Below, piece by piece: positions 23,276 to 31,659 of a stretch of 64,000 bases of DNA. Origin of the DNA: Enterocloster bolteae. GTDB lineage: Bacteria > Bacillota > Clostridia > Lachnospirales > Lachnospiraceae. A model generated the notes under the pieces. That model saw only the letters and a program-made list of their open reading frames with translations. It made no database searches and had not been told where the DNA came from. Location of the stretch: NCBI RefSeq assembly GCF_002234575.2, contig NZ_CP022464.2, positions 1,240,001-1,304,000 of the forward strand. The letters are read 5' to 3'. The translations under genes and the position numbers were made by a program. Numbering within the stretch: position 1 is the first letter of the stretch; each line of letters opens with the position of its first letter.

Positions 23276-25049
23276 TATTAAAATGCAGGAATATGACGGG
23301 GAGGAGCGGCGGGCCCTCAACATGATATGGACTGCGGCAAAGGACCACTCCTTCCGGCCGGAATTCATGGCTTTTGACCGGTACGGAAGGGCAGACCTTT
23401 ATCTCAACAGTATTATCGGTTATGTCCACAGATGGTATGACGGCGGGAAAGTGTCGGAAATGTTCGGGGCATTTCAGGGCACGGCGCTCCAGGATATCTA
23501 TGATACCATATTCTGGCTTGGCCTGGAGTGCGGCGCCTATGAGAAGGAGCGGGAAGGGCGGCCTGGGTTGGAGGAGCTGCGCAGGGAATACTGGGCCCAG
23601 GTATTGGAGGAATCCAAATGGTCGGCTCAGGAAAAGCTGGTCCAGTCCCTTCAGACGGGCTGGGGCAGGATGGTTCTGGGAGAGAAGCCCGGGGTGACGC
23701 CCTGGGAGCGGGGGATTTTGTCCGGCCTGTCCTTTGACGGGTCTGCCGACACCGATGAAATCATGGAGCGCGTTTCCGGCATACTGTGGGAATATTTCCG
23801 GTTTGACTGCCGTTCAGAACAAAAGAGAAAAGAAAACAGAAAACGGATTAAAAGCATAATTAGGCCCTTCCGCTTTGTCCGGCCTGCCCACGGCGTGATT
23901 GTCAGGAATACACTGAATGAGCATGGACAGGATTCCACTGAATCCGGTGATGACCAATGTGAAAAATCCGGAAAGGCCCATAAAAAGCCTTCTGATGCAG
24001 CCAAGGGCTTTTGCTTCTGGCTGGAGGCATCCTCGAAACGGAGGGAGGAGGCGGTCCGCTCCTATATAGATGCCTGCTATGGTATTTCCATGTATGCAGA
24101 GCAGCAGAATCAGGCTATCTGCCATATGCTCTGCACGGGATGCCACAGCACATGCAGCCTCCATTTTACAAGGGGAGAGAAATTCCTGCAGGTCCCGGAC
24201 CGCGGGGAATCGGCCAGACAGCTGTGGGAGGCGCGGCAGCAGAGAAAAAAGAACAGGGAACAGTTTGAAGCCAACAGGCCGGAGTATGAGAACAGCATAC
24301 GGCGCCTGATGGAACGGATTCAGAATACCCTTCTGGTGGATTTGCAGCCTGTACCCGAAAAAAGCCGGCAGGGAAAAATGATGGGGGAGGCAGTCTGGCG
24401 GGCTGTGTATCTGGAAGATGACCGTGTGTTTTTGAAAAATTCAGAGGAAGAACGGCAGAATGTTTCCGTGGATTTGATGCTGGACGCGTCTGCGTCACGG
24501 ATGGGGCATGAAGCCGTTATAGCGGCGCAGGGATATGTGATTGCCGAGAGCCTTACCCGCTGCGGGATACCGGTCCAGGTGTATTCCTTTTCCACCATTC
24601 AGAATTACACGGTGATGCGCCTGTTTCGCGGATATGAGGAGAAGGAGAAAAACAGAGGAATTCTTGACTATGTGGCAGCCGGATGGAACCGGGATGGTCT
24701 GGCCCTCAGGGCAGCGGGCCATCTGGCGGGACAGTCCTCCTGCGAGAAACGCCTGCTCATTGTGCTGACAGATGCCAGCCCCAATGACGAACAAAGGATG
24801 GCTCCTGTTTCGGGTGCTGTGCGGGGGAAGGAGTATTCGGGGGATGTAGGCATTGAGGACGCGGCCATGGAGGTGCGGCAGCTTAAAAAGCAGGGAATCA
24901 GGGTCATGGCTGTATTCTACGGCCTGGACAGCGACCTGGAAGGCGCCAGGAAGATTTACGGAAGCGGTTTTGTCAGGATCAAGGAGATGGGGCAGCTTGC
25001 GGATACGGTTGGAAATTTGCTGACCAGCCAGCTGCGGTCCGGCCGGTAG
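23265..25049 (+). CDS. VWA-domain partner of the MoxR ATPase
   Basis: 594 residues. A TTG start at 23265 is chosen because GGGAG lies 7 bases upstream; the first ATG (23283) has no site. The C-terminal 200 residues are a von Willebrand A domain with a MIDAS motif DASAS (about residue 407), QGYVIAESLTRCGIPVQVYS, and VLTDASPNDEQR. The N-terminal half is helical and charged, with a Cys-rich patch (ICHMLCTGCHSTCSLHF) that could bind metal. MoxR-VWA pairs remodel other proteins in an ATP-dependent way. Its 10-base overlap with MoxR indicates coupled translation. Confidence 0.88.
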   Translation: MQTDIKMQEYDGEERRALNMIWTAAKDHSFRPEFMAFDRYGRADLYLNSIIGYVHRWYDGGKVSEMFGAFQGTALQDIYDTIFWLGLECGAYEKEREGRPGLEELRREYWAQVLEESKWSAQEKLVQSLQTGWGRMVLGEKPGVTPWERGILSGLSFDGSADTDEIMERVSGILWEYFRFDCRSEQKRKENRKRIKSIIRPFRFVRPAHGVIVRNTLNEHGQDSTESGDDQCEKSGKAHKKPSDAAKGFCFWLEASSKRREEAVRSYIDACYGISMYAEQQNQAICHMLCTGCHSTCSLHFTRGEKFLQVPDRGESARQLWEARQQRKKNREQFEANRPEYENSIRRLMERIQNTLLVDLQPVPEKSRQGKMMGEAVWRAVYLEDDRVFLKNSEEERQNVSVDLMLDASASRMGHEAVIAAQGYVIAESLTRCGIPVQVYSFSTIQNYTVMRLFRGYEEKEKNRGILDYVAAGWNRDGLALRAAGHLAGQSSCEKRLLIVLTDASPNDEQRMAPVSGAVRGKEYSGDVGIEDAAMEVRQLKKQGIRVMAVFYGLDSDLEGARKIYGSGFVRIKEMGQLADTVGNLLTSQLRSGR

Positions 25050-25066
25050 CAGCAGAATCATAAGGA

Positions 25067-25113
25067 GGGGATATCCCGGAGCCGGACAGGCTTTCAGGAT
25101 ATCCCTGTTTTTC
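25067..25113 (+). terminator. Terminator of the MoxR-VWA operon
   Basis: Arms GGGATATCC and GGATATCCC enclosing about 21 bases, then TGTTTTT. Confidence 0.8.
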
Positions 25114-25117
25114 TCCA

Positions 25118-26134
25118 TTATGGTATGACAAGAACCTGCCCCACGTAAATCAGGTTGGGGTTTGCTATTGCGTTGGTAAATACCAGATCTGATACGCTGG
25201 TGCCAAAACGGTCTGCAATGGCCCAGAGGGTGTCGCCGCTTTTCACCCGGTATATGATGGCGCCGGGAATATCCGGAATCTCCAGAATCTGTCCCCTGTA
25301 AATTATATTCGGATTGGAGATATGGTTTAATGCAGCCAGCCGGTCCACGGTGGTGCCGAATCGTTTGGAGATGCTCCATAGGGTATCGCCGCCCTGCACC
25401 TTATAGGTGAGAAGGACTCCTATATCGCCGGGATTTGGTTCAGGCTGGGGTGTCCGGGAGATAATAAACATGGAATCCTTAAAGAAATCCATGTCCACAT
25501 CGCCGTTTACTCCCGGTACCCGTCCCCTGTCCGAGTACTGGAAACCGTCCCAGGAATCCCATGGGCCCGTGCTCTCAGGCTGGTTTACATCGTAGTCAGC
25601 CACCCACAGGGGGTAGGAGGAAAAGTCACTGCTCCACAGGTAGGCGGCGTTGTAGGAGTCTGTATATAGGGCTGGATCATATCCCAGGAGGCTGCCCAGG
25701 GTTTCCATGAAAGACAGTCCGATGGCATTGATTTCCTGGGTGCTCAGACCTGGGAACGATTCAAAATCCATGGCCGGGCAGCAGTCAATCTGCTTGTCCC
25801 GTATCAGGGAATAGAAAAATTCTGCCTGCTGCCTGGCCTGGAAGGTGTCGGCGGCAGTCACATAGTGATAGTATCCGATGTTCAGGCCTGCATCCAGGGC
25901 TTTCTCATAGTTGGACTGGAAATAGGGATCCACATATTCCAATCCCACACCGGCCCGTAGATAGACCACCTGGATACCGGCAGCCCGGACAGCCTGGAAA
26001 TCAATATCGCCCTGCCAGCTGCTGACATCCATGCCCTGGTACAGGCGGGAAGCCGCAAATGCAGGAGAGCACATGAAGCACACGGCAAAGATAAGGGACA
26101 GGATGATACCTGCTGCGCCCCGTAAATGTTTCAT
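25118..26134 (-). CDS. Secreted GH25 lysozyme with two LysM repeats
   Basis: 338 residues. A signal peptide (GIILSLIFAVCFMCSPAFAA) is followed by a GH25 muramidase barrel: LYQGMDVSSWQGDIDF (catalytic Asp near the start), NIGYYHYVTAADTFQARQQA and CPAMDFESFP with the catalytic acid. Two LysM domains follow (about residues 244-290 and 295-338): TYKVQGGDTLWSISKRFGTT and IYRVKSGDTLWAIADRFGTS. GH25 enzymes cut the MurNAc-GlcNAc bond; LysM holds the enzyme on peptidoglycan. The ATG at 26134 lies 7 bases after AAGGAGG. Likely a cell-wall remodelling enzyme; no holin is nearby, so not a phage lysin. Confidence 0.93.
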   Translation of the reverse strand: MKHLRGAAGIILSLIFAVCFMCSPAFAASRLYQGMDVSSWQGDIDFQAVRAAGIQVVYLRAGVGLEYVDPYFQSNYEKALDAGLNIGYYHYVTAADTFQARQQAEFFYSLIRDKQIDCCPAMDFESFPGLSTQEINAIGLSFMETLGSLLGYDPALYTDSYNAAYLWSSDFSSYPLWVADYDVNQPESTGPWDSWDGFQYSDRGRVPGVNGDVDMDFFKDSMFIISRTPQPEPNPGDIGVLLTYKVQGGDTLWSISKRFGTTVDRLAALNHISNPNIIYRGQILEIPDIPGAIIYRVKSGDTLWAIADRFGTSVSDLVFTNAIANPNLIYVGQVLVIP

Positions 26135-26262
26135 TGTCAATCCTCCTTAAAGGTAGAGTGTTAATCGGTACAATATACTATATGAAGAAATGAAAACAGC
26201 GGTGACAGGCCAGGGGGAATGTGCTAGAATGAAGGCAGCAATACGTGGAAAGGAAGATAATA

Positions 26263-26997
26263 ATGAAAGAAAATAAATATGACAATGATATATTTTTTGA
26301 AAAGTACAGTCAGATGGAGCGTTCTAAAAAAGGACTGTCCGGAGCAGGAGAGTGGGAGACGCTTAAGGCGCTGCTGCCTGATTTTCAGGGACAGCGCCTT
26401 CTGGATCTGGGCTGCGGTTATGGCTGGCACTGTATCTATGCCATGGAACACGGAGCGGTTTCTGCCGTGGGTGTGGATATTTCCGGTAAGATGCTGGAGG
26501 TGGCCAGGGAAAAGACCGAGGATTCCAGGGTACGGTATGTGGAGTGTGCCATGGAGGACATTGATTTCCCGGATGAATCCTTTGACGTGGTGCTCAGCTC
26601 CCTGGCATTTCACTATGTGGAAAGCTTCAGCCAGGTGGTGGATAAAGTGAGGGATTCGCTGGCTCCCGGTGGATATTTCGTGTTTTCCGTGGAGCATCCC
26701 GTATTTACTGCCTACGGAAGCCAGGATTGGTACTACGATGAAAATGGAAACATCCTCCATTTTCCTGTGGATAATTATTACTATGAGGGGAAGCGCAAGG
26801 CTGTGTTCCTGGGAGAAGAAGTGGTTAAGTACCACAGAACCCTGACCACTTACCTCAATACCCTTCTGACCCATGGCTTTGAACTCAGCCAGGTGGTGGA
26901 GCCGCAGCCGCCGGATAGTATGCTTCATATTCCCGGTATGCTGGATGAAATGCGAAGACCCATGATGCTGATTGTGTCGGCCAGGAAACGTTCCTGA
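26263..26997 (+). CDS. Class I SAM-dependent methyltransferase
   Basis: 244 residues from the ATG at 26263 after AAGGAAG. The Rossmann motif I is LLDLGCGYGWHCIYAMEHG, motif II VGVDISGKMLEVA, then AMEDIDFPDESFDVVLSSLA (motif IV) and APGGYFVFSVEHP. It is a typical small-molecule or rRNA-independent UbiE/MenG-like methyltransferase. The C-terminal third (aromatic-rich, about residues 150-235) probably forms the substrate lid. Substrate unknown. It precedes topB by 49 bases and may share a transcript with it. Confidence 0.88.
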   Translation: MKENKYDNDIFFEKYSQMERSKKGLSGAGEWETLKALLPDFQGQRLLDLGCGYGWHCIYAMEHGAVSAVGVDISGKMLEVAREKTEDSRVRYVECAMEDIDFPDESFDVVLSSLAFHYVESFSQVVDKVRDSLAPGGYFVFSVEHPVFTAYGSQDWYYDENGNILHFPVDNYYYEGKRKAVFLGEEVVKYHRTLTTYLNTLLTHGFELSQVVEPQPPDSMLHIPGMLDEMRRPMMLIVSARKRS

Positions 26998-27046
26998 CAG
27001 GGACGTCAGGGGCCTCCGGTTTAAAACTGAGATAAGGAGTATATCA

Positions 27047-29248
27047 ATGAAATCACTTGTAATAGCAGAAAAGCCTTCTGTTGCCCGGGACATTGCCCGG
27101 GTTCTTAAGTGCGGGAAAAATATAAACGGCGCCATTGAAGGGGATCGTTACGTGGTAACCTGGGGGCTGGGCCATCTGGTGACCCTGGCTGACCCCGAGG
27201 ATTACGATAAGAAGTACAAGGAATGGAAGATGGAGGACCTTCCCATGATGCCTGAGGTATTTAAACTTGAGGTCATCAAGCAGACCTCAAAGCAGTACCA
27301 GGCTGTGAAAACCCAGATTTACCGGGGGGATGTGGGGGACATTATCATTGCCACGGATGCAGGAAGGGAAGGAGAGCTGGTGGCCCGGCTGATTCTGAAA
27401 AAGACAGGGTGCAATAAACCTATCCGGCGTCTGTGGATATCATCCGTGACTGATAAGGCTATCAGGGAGGGATTTGCCAACCTGAAGGACGGAAGGGAAT
27501 ACAATAACCTGTATGACGCAGCCATGTGCAGGGCAGAGGCGGACTGGCTGGTGGGCATCAACGCCACCAGGGCCCTGACCTGCAAATACAATGCCCAGCT
27601 TTCCTGCGGCCGTGTCCAGACCCCGACTCTGGCCATGATAGCAAAACGGGAGGCGCAGATACGCGCGTTTGTGCCCCAGCCATACTTTGGGCTTCAGGCC
27701 AGAAAGGACGGGCTGGTCCTTACATGGCAGGATGCAGGGACAGGCAGCCACCGTTCCTTTGACCGCGGCCGGATGGAGGGACTGGCTCAGGAGCTTAAGG
27801 GGGAGACGGCTGTTGTGGCTGAGGTAAAGCGGACGCCTAAAAAGACGCAGCCGCCCCTTCTCTATGACCTGACGGAGCTGCAGCGGGATGCCAATAAGCG
27901 GTTTAATTATTCTGCCAAGGATACGCTGAACATTATGCAGCGCCTCTATGAGAACCATAAAGTCCTGACCTATCCCAGAACCGATTCCAGGTATCTGAGC
28001 GCGGATATTGTCCCCACCCTTAAGGAGCGTCTGAAGGCGTGTTCCGTCGGCCCCTATAAGATGCTGGCCGGAAGGCTGGTGAACCAGCCCCTGCCGGCGA
28101 AACCATTTTTTGTGGACAACAGCAAAGTTTCCGACCATCATGCCATCATTCCCACGGAACAGTATGTGCAGATGGACCATATGACCATTGATGAACGCCG
28201 GATTTATGATTTGGTGGTGCGCAGGTTCCTGGCTGTTTTGTATCCACCCTTTGAATATGACGAGACCAGCCTGGAAGCAAATATCCGGGGCCAGCGGTTC
28301 ATTGCAAAGGGAAGGATAGTAAAGGGCCAGGGCTGGAAGGCTGCTTATGACACGGCTGTGGATGACGGGGAAGAGGAGGATGAGCCGGAGGTAAAGGACC
28401 AGCAGCTGCCGGATCTGAAAAAGGGGGATGTGTTACATGGCCTGTCCCTTAAGATGACAGAGGGTAAGACAAAACCGCCTGCCCCGTTTAATGAAGCAAC
28501 CCTGCTCTCCGCCATGGAAAATCCTGTGGCGTACATGGAAACAAAGGATAAGGCCATGGCAAAGACCTTGGGGGAGACCGGCGGTCTGGGAACCGTTGCC
28601 ACCAGGGCGGATATAATAGAAAAACTGTTTTCCAGCTTTCTGCTTGAAAAGCGGGGCAAGGATATCTGCCTCACGTCCAAGGCCAGACAGCTCCTGGAGC
28701 TGGTGCCTGAGGACCTGAAGAAGCCGGAGCTGACAGCGGACTGGGAGATGAAGCTGTCGGGCATTGCAAAGGGAAGCCTGAAAAGAGGCGCGTTCATGAA
28801 GGACATCAGAGGATATTCCCAGGAACTGATCCGCCAGATTAAGACAGGTGAGGGTTCGTTCCGCCATGACAACCTGACCAACACAAAGTGCCCGGTGTGC
28901 GGAAAGCGGATGCTGGCTGTAAAGGGAAAGAATACGGAGATGCTGGTGTGCCAGGACCGGGAATGCGGCCACCGGGAGGTCATTTCACGCACCTCCAATG
29001 CCAGATGCCCTGTCTGCCATAAAAAGATGGAGCTTAAGGGCAAGGGGGATGCCCAGATATTTGTGTGCAGGTGCGGTCATAAGGAGAAGCTGAAGGCCTT
29101 TGAGGAGCGCAGGAAAAAGGAAGGCGCCGGAGTGACCAAAAAGGACGTGGCCCGATACCTGAACCAGCAGAAAAAGGAAGCAGAGGAGCCTGTCAACAAT
29201 GCATTTGCCAAGGCGCTGGCAGGGCTCAATCTGAAGGATAAGGGCTGA
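27047..29248 (+). CDS. topB: DNA topoisomerase III
   Basis: 733 residues. Type IA topoisomerase: TOPRIM start MKSLVIAEKPSVARDIARVL, metal site IIATDAGREGELVARLI, and the catalytic tyrosine in VLTYPRTDSRYL. SCGRVQTPTLAMIAKRE is the family's central motif. The C-terminus has two Cys4 zinc ribbons (CPVCGKRM with CQDRECGH, then CPVCHKKM with CRCGHK). It relaxes and decatenates DNA by single-strand passage and works with RecQ helicases; a recQ gene lies at 50549 in this window. The ATG at 27047 follows AAGGAG. Length is normal for chromosomal TopB. Confidence 0.95.
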   Translation: MKSLVIAEKPSVARDIARVLKCGKNINGAIEGDRYVVTWGLGHLVTLADPEDYDKKYKEWKMEDLPMMPEVFKLEVIKQTSKQYQAVKTQIYRGDVGDIIIATDAGREGELVARLILKKTGCNKPIRRLWISSVTDKAIREGFANLKDGREYNNLYDAAMCRAEADWLVGINATRALTCKYNAQLSCGRVQTPTLAMIAKREAQIRAFVPQPYFGLQARKDGLVLTWQDAGTGSHRSFDRGRMEGLAQELKGETAVVAEVKRTPKKTQPPLLYDLTELQRDANKRFNYSAKDTLNIMQRLYENHKVLTYPRTDSRYLSADIVPTLKERLKACSVGPYKMLAGRLVNQPLPAKPFFVDNSKVSDHHAIIPTEQYVQMDHMTIDERRIYDLVVRRFLAVLYPPFEYDETSLEANIRGQRFIAKGRIVKGQGWKAAYDTAVDDGEEEDEPEVKDQQLPDLKKGDVLHGLSLKMTEGKTKPPAPFNEATLLSAMENPVAYMETKDKAMAKTLGETGGLGTVATRADIIEKLFSSFLLEKRGKDICLTSKARQLLELVPEDLKKPELTADWEMKLSGIAKGSLKRGAFMKDIRGYSQELIRQIKTGEGSFRHDNLTNTKCPVCGKRMLAVKGKNTEMLVCQDRECGHREVISRTSNARCPVCHKKMELKGKGDAQIFVCRCGHKEKLKAFEERRKKEGAGVTKKDVARYLNQQKKEAEEPVNNAFAKALAGLNLKDKG

Positions 29249-29289
29249 TGGAAAAGCGACGGTAAAATGATTGTAAAATAAAAAAATTC

Positions 29290-29318
29290 TTGACAAGAAA
29301 GTTAGCTGATGCTAATCT
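29290..29318 (+). promoter_or_regulatory. Promoter of the Fur-type gene
   Basis: TTGACA, 17 bases, TAATCT. The spacer and -10 hold the inverted repeat TTAGCTGATGCTAA (29302-29315), a likely repressor site; a related TTAGGGATATCTAA follows at 29330. Confidence 0.65.
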
Positions 29319-29320
29319 AT

Positions 29321-29383
29321 ATATGCAGTTAGGGATATCTAATTCCTGTGGGGAACAGGAAACAGAGGCGCCTGGCTGCATAT
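29321..29383 (+). ncRNA. Structured leader of the Fur-type gene
   Basis: A 13-pair stem joins ATATGCAGTTAGG (29321-29333) and CCTGGCTGCATAT (29371-29383) with two G-U pairs. Inside it a second stem TTCCTGT/ACAGGAA has loop GGGGA, and asymmetric internal loops (GATATCTAA and ACAGAGGCG) separate the two. TTTT follows the outer stem. Transcription probably starts near 29325. It could be a terminator, an mRNA stabiliser or a metal- or ligand-sensing element; no known riboswitch class was matched. Confidence 0.5.
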
Positions 29384-29487
29384 TTTAGAAAATGTGGGTT
29401 AGCTTTAACTTACTTAAGAAATAGAGCTGAAGCAACGTCTAAAGGGCAGAAGCAATGCCTGACAGCAAAGTAAAGGAGCTGAGTGAT

Positions 29488-29796
29488 ATGCCGTGGAAAC
29501 AAAGAGAGGAGTCCGGCACGTGGCAGAAGGAGCGGGTCATCCAGGAACTGAGGAGCCAGGGGAAACGTATGACAAAACAGCGTATGATCCTTCTGGATGT
29601 CATACTGAGCGGAAAGTGGAACTGCTGTAAAGAAATATATTACGAGGCGGCTAAGCGCGATGCGGCCATTGGTATGGCAACCGTGTACCGCATGGTATCT
29701 ACTCTGGAAGAAATCGGCGTATTCAGCAGATGCTACCGCTACAGCCTGCCGGACCGTCCCTGCGTGGAGGAACAGGCCGGGGATTGGATGGATTAG
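29488..29796 (+). CDS. Short Fur-family DNA-binding protein
   Basis: 102 residues. The Fur winged helix is intact: GKRMTKQRMILLDVILSG, EIYYEAAKRDAAIGMATVYR and MVSTLEEIGVFSR. The usual C-terminal dimerisation and metal-binding half (His-rich, two CxxC) is absent; the protein stops after PDRPCVEEQAGDWMD, and no frame downstream restores it. Canonical Fur/Zur/PerR are about 140-150 residues. The ATG at 29488 follows AAGGAG; an ATG at 29455 is an alternative. Metal sensing must be lost or done another way, so the target and signal are open. It sits behind a structured leader and an operator-like inverted repeat. Confidence 0.75.
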   Translation: MPWKQREESGTWQKERVIQELRSQGKRMTKQRMILLDVILSGKWNCCKEIYYEAAKRDAAIGMATVYRMVSTLEEIGVFSRCYRYSLPDRPCVEEQAGDWMD

Positions 29797-29816
29797 ATAC
29801 AGAACAATACATATGG

Positions 29817-29862
29817 CAGAGGAGACATGCACGGTCAGGCGCATGATTCCTCTGTCTTTTTT
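29817..29862 (+). terminator. Terminator after the Fur-type gene
   Basis: CAGAGGA pairs with TCCTCTG and CATG with CATG inside; then TCTTTTTT. Confidence 0.75.
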
Positions 29863-29904
29863 GTCCGACATAAATGAAGAAATATATAAAAAGACGGGAA
29901 TGGC

Positions 29905-29935
29905 TTGACATTCAACCTTATTCAACCCCTACAAT
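29905..29935 (+). promoter_or_regulatory. MerR-type promoter with 19-bp spacer
   Basis: Perfect TTGACA and a TACAAT box are 19 bases apart, the over-long spacing that MerR proteins correct by twisting DNA. The spacer holds TTCAACC twice. It directly precedes a MerR gene, so self-control is likely. Confidence 0.75.
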
Positions 29936-29957
29936 AAACCTGTAAGGAGGTGTGTAT

Positions 29958-30800
29958 ATGACAATCAAAGAGGTAGAGACCCTGACTGGAATCACAAAAG
30001 CCAATATCAGGTTTTACGAGAAGGAAGGTCTTTTAGCTCCGGGCCGGAGTTCCAATAATTACAGGGAGTACAGTGAGGATGATGTGGAACATCTGAGAAA
30101 GATACGAATTTTCCGCATCATGGGATTTTCAGTGGCCCAGATTCGCCAGCTGGCAGACCAGCCTCAGAGGGCAGCGGTTCTCATGGAAGCGCGGGCAGGA
30201 CAGATACAAAAGGAAGTTAAGGAGCTGGAGCGCGTCAGACAAGTGTGTCTGGAGGTCAGGGATTCAGGGTGGAGGTTTGACACACTGGACCCGCAGCTGC
30301 TGGAAATGAAACTGGAATGGGAAAAGAAAGGAAAGGATATCATGAAAAAGGACAGGATTGACAGGCTGTGCAAGGCAAGGGATATGGCATACTTATTTTG
30401 TTTTCTGTGCATTGTATCCATGATTATGTTTCCAATTAACCAGGTTTTGGGAATAAGACTGCCGGAGAAATTCATTCAGATCTGGCGCCTTGTCATAACC
30501 ATTTCACCGTTTCCGGCTCTGCTCCTGGGAGCTGCCGCAGCGGGAAAGGCGCGCTGGCAGGTGCCTGATTTGAACCGGATTCTGCCGGACAGCGGAAAGC
30601 CGTTTATGAAAAAGGAGAGGGACAGGGGGAAGCTGTATGAAAGAGTCTGCTTTCTGAACCAGATCGGGCTCACCTCTCTGGTACTAATTCCCTTGAATAA
30701 GGCGCTGGGTATTCAGCTGCCCTTGTGGGTGACATGTGGATGGATGGCTGTGATAGCAGGTCTGGCCATAGCTGTTATGGTGCTTAAAAACAGAGGGTAG
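29958..30800 (+). CDS. MerR-family regulator with membrane C-terminus
   Basis: 280 residues. Residues 1-70 are a MerR winged helix: MTIKEVETLTGITKANIRFY, then EKEGLLAPGRSSNNYREYSE. A coiled-coil helix follows (about residues 75-120). The C-terminal half has two pairs of hydrophobic segments (about 143-165, 178-200, 235-253, 258-277), so the protein seems membrane-bound instead of having a ligand pocket. The ATG at 29958 lies 8 bases after AGGAGG; an in-frame GTG at 29952 is too close. The promoter has the MerR hallmark 19-base spacer. Signal unknown; a membrane or envelope cue is inferred. Confidence 0.85.
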   Translation: MTIKEVETLTGITKANIRFYEKEGLLAPGRSSNNYREYSEDDVEHLRKIRIFRIMGFSVAQIRQLADQPQRAAVLMEARAGQIQKEVKELERVRQVCLEVRDSGWRFDTLDPQLLEMKLEWEKKGKDIMKKDRIDRLCKARDMAYLFCFLCIVSMIMFPINQVLGIRLPEKFIQIWRLVITISPFPALLLGAAAAGKARWQVPDLNRILPDSGKPFMKKERDRGKLYERVCFLNQIGLTSLVLIPLNKALGIQLPLWVTCGWMAVIAGLAIAVMVLKNRG

Positions 30801-30848
30801 GGTGAAACAGGACGGCTTTTCAGATGGCTTTGCCCCATAAAAGCATGG

Positions 30849-30878
30849 TTGCGTGAAACCGGAAAAGGGTGGTATACT
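30849..30878 (+). promoter_or_regulatory. Promoter of the YkgJ-nitroreductase-PanE group
   Basis: TTGCGT, 18 bases, TATACT. Confidence 0.45.
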
Positions 30879-30928
30879 GTCTGTTAGAACTATTTATGGA
30901 AACTGCTGGAAAGGGAGTACTGGGAGCT

Positions 30929-31615
30929 ATGGAACGAGAAGTCAGTCTGGAGGATATATCCGACGGGAAATTATATGGTATCAATGATATGGTGAGGGCT
31001 GACAGCGGCGGATGTGAAGGCTGTTCTGCCTGCTGCCGCGGTATGGGGTCATCCATCATACTGGACCCTATGGATATGTTCCGTCTTACGGGGAACCTTG
31101 GGATGACACCGGAACAGCTTCTGTCTGGCCCACTTGAGGTGAATATGGTGGACGGCATTATCCTGCCCAATATCCGGATGACAGGCCGGGATGAGGCCTG
31201 TTCCTTCCTGAACGGAGAGGGCAGGTGCGGTATCCATTCTTACAGGCCTGGGTTCTGCCGTCTCTTCCCGCTGGGAAGACTGTATGAGAACCGGTCCTTC
31301 AGCTACTTCCTTCAGGTCCATGAGTGTCCTAAGGATAACAGAAGCAAGGTAAAGGTCCGCAAGTGGATTGATACCCCGGATGTAAAGCTGTATGAGAAAT
31401 TTGTAAATGACTGGCATTATTTTCTCAAGGATCTGGAACATGGACTGGAAGAAAATGGGAGCCTGGACATCAGGAGAACGGTGGTTATGTATGTGCTGAA
31501 TCAGTTTTACATAACTCCTTATAACAGCGGGGAAGAGTTCTATCCGCAGTTTTACAGGAGGATTACAGAGGCTTCTGAGTTTGCGGCACGTTCCGGAATT
31601 AAAACCAGCCTTTAA
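30929..31615 (+). CDS. YkgJ-family cysteine-cluster protein
   Basis: 228 residues. Near the N-terminus is CEGCSACCRG, the CxxCxxCC cluster of the YkgJ/FliB family, and further on CSFLNGEGRCGIHSYRPGFC, which completes the eight-Cys pattern thought to bind zinc or an Fe-S centre. The rest is helical. No biochemical function is proven for most members. Start chosen at 30929 as the first Met near a GGGAG; upstream Mets lack ribosome sites. It heads a likely three-gene unit with a nitroreductase and a PanE-like enzyme (gaps of 44 and 18 bases). Confidence 0.8.
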   Translation: MEREVSLEDISDGKLYGINDMVRADSGGCEGCSACCRGMGSSIILDPMDMFRLTGNLGMTPEQLLSGPLEVNMVDGIILPNIRMTGRDEACSFLNGEGRCGIHSYRPGFCRLFPLGRLYENRSFSYFLQVHECPKDNRSKVKVRKWIDTPDVKLYEKFVNDWHYFLKDLEHGLEENGSLDIRRTVVMYVLNQFYITPYNSGEEFYPQFYRRITEASEFAARSGIKTSL

Positions 31616-31659
31616 AAGCAGTTTTCGGATATCAACCAATGGACAGGAGGAAGATTCAT

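Noticed and set aside
26224..27135. Long open frame antisense to the methyltransferase
   Set aside because: No family features or ribosome site; the plus-strand methyltransferase has all its motifs.
29321..29383. NiCo/czcD (iron-sensing) riboswitch before the Fur-type gene
   Set aside because: The fold is a single stem with one inner hairpin, not the four-way junction of that class, and I could not match its conserved bases.
29797..29910. Missing C-terminal half of the Fur-type protein in another frame
   Set aside because: All three frames were read; none has the CxxC or His motifs, and a terminator occupies the region.
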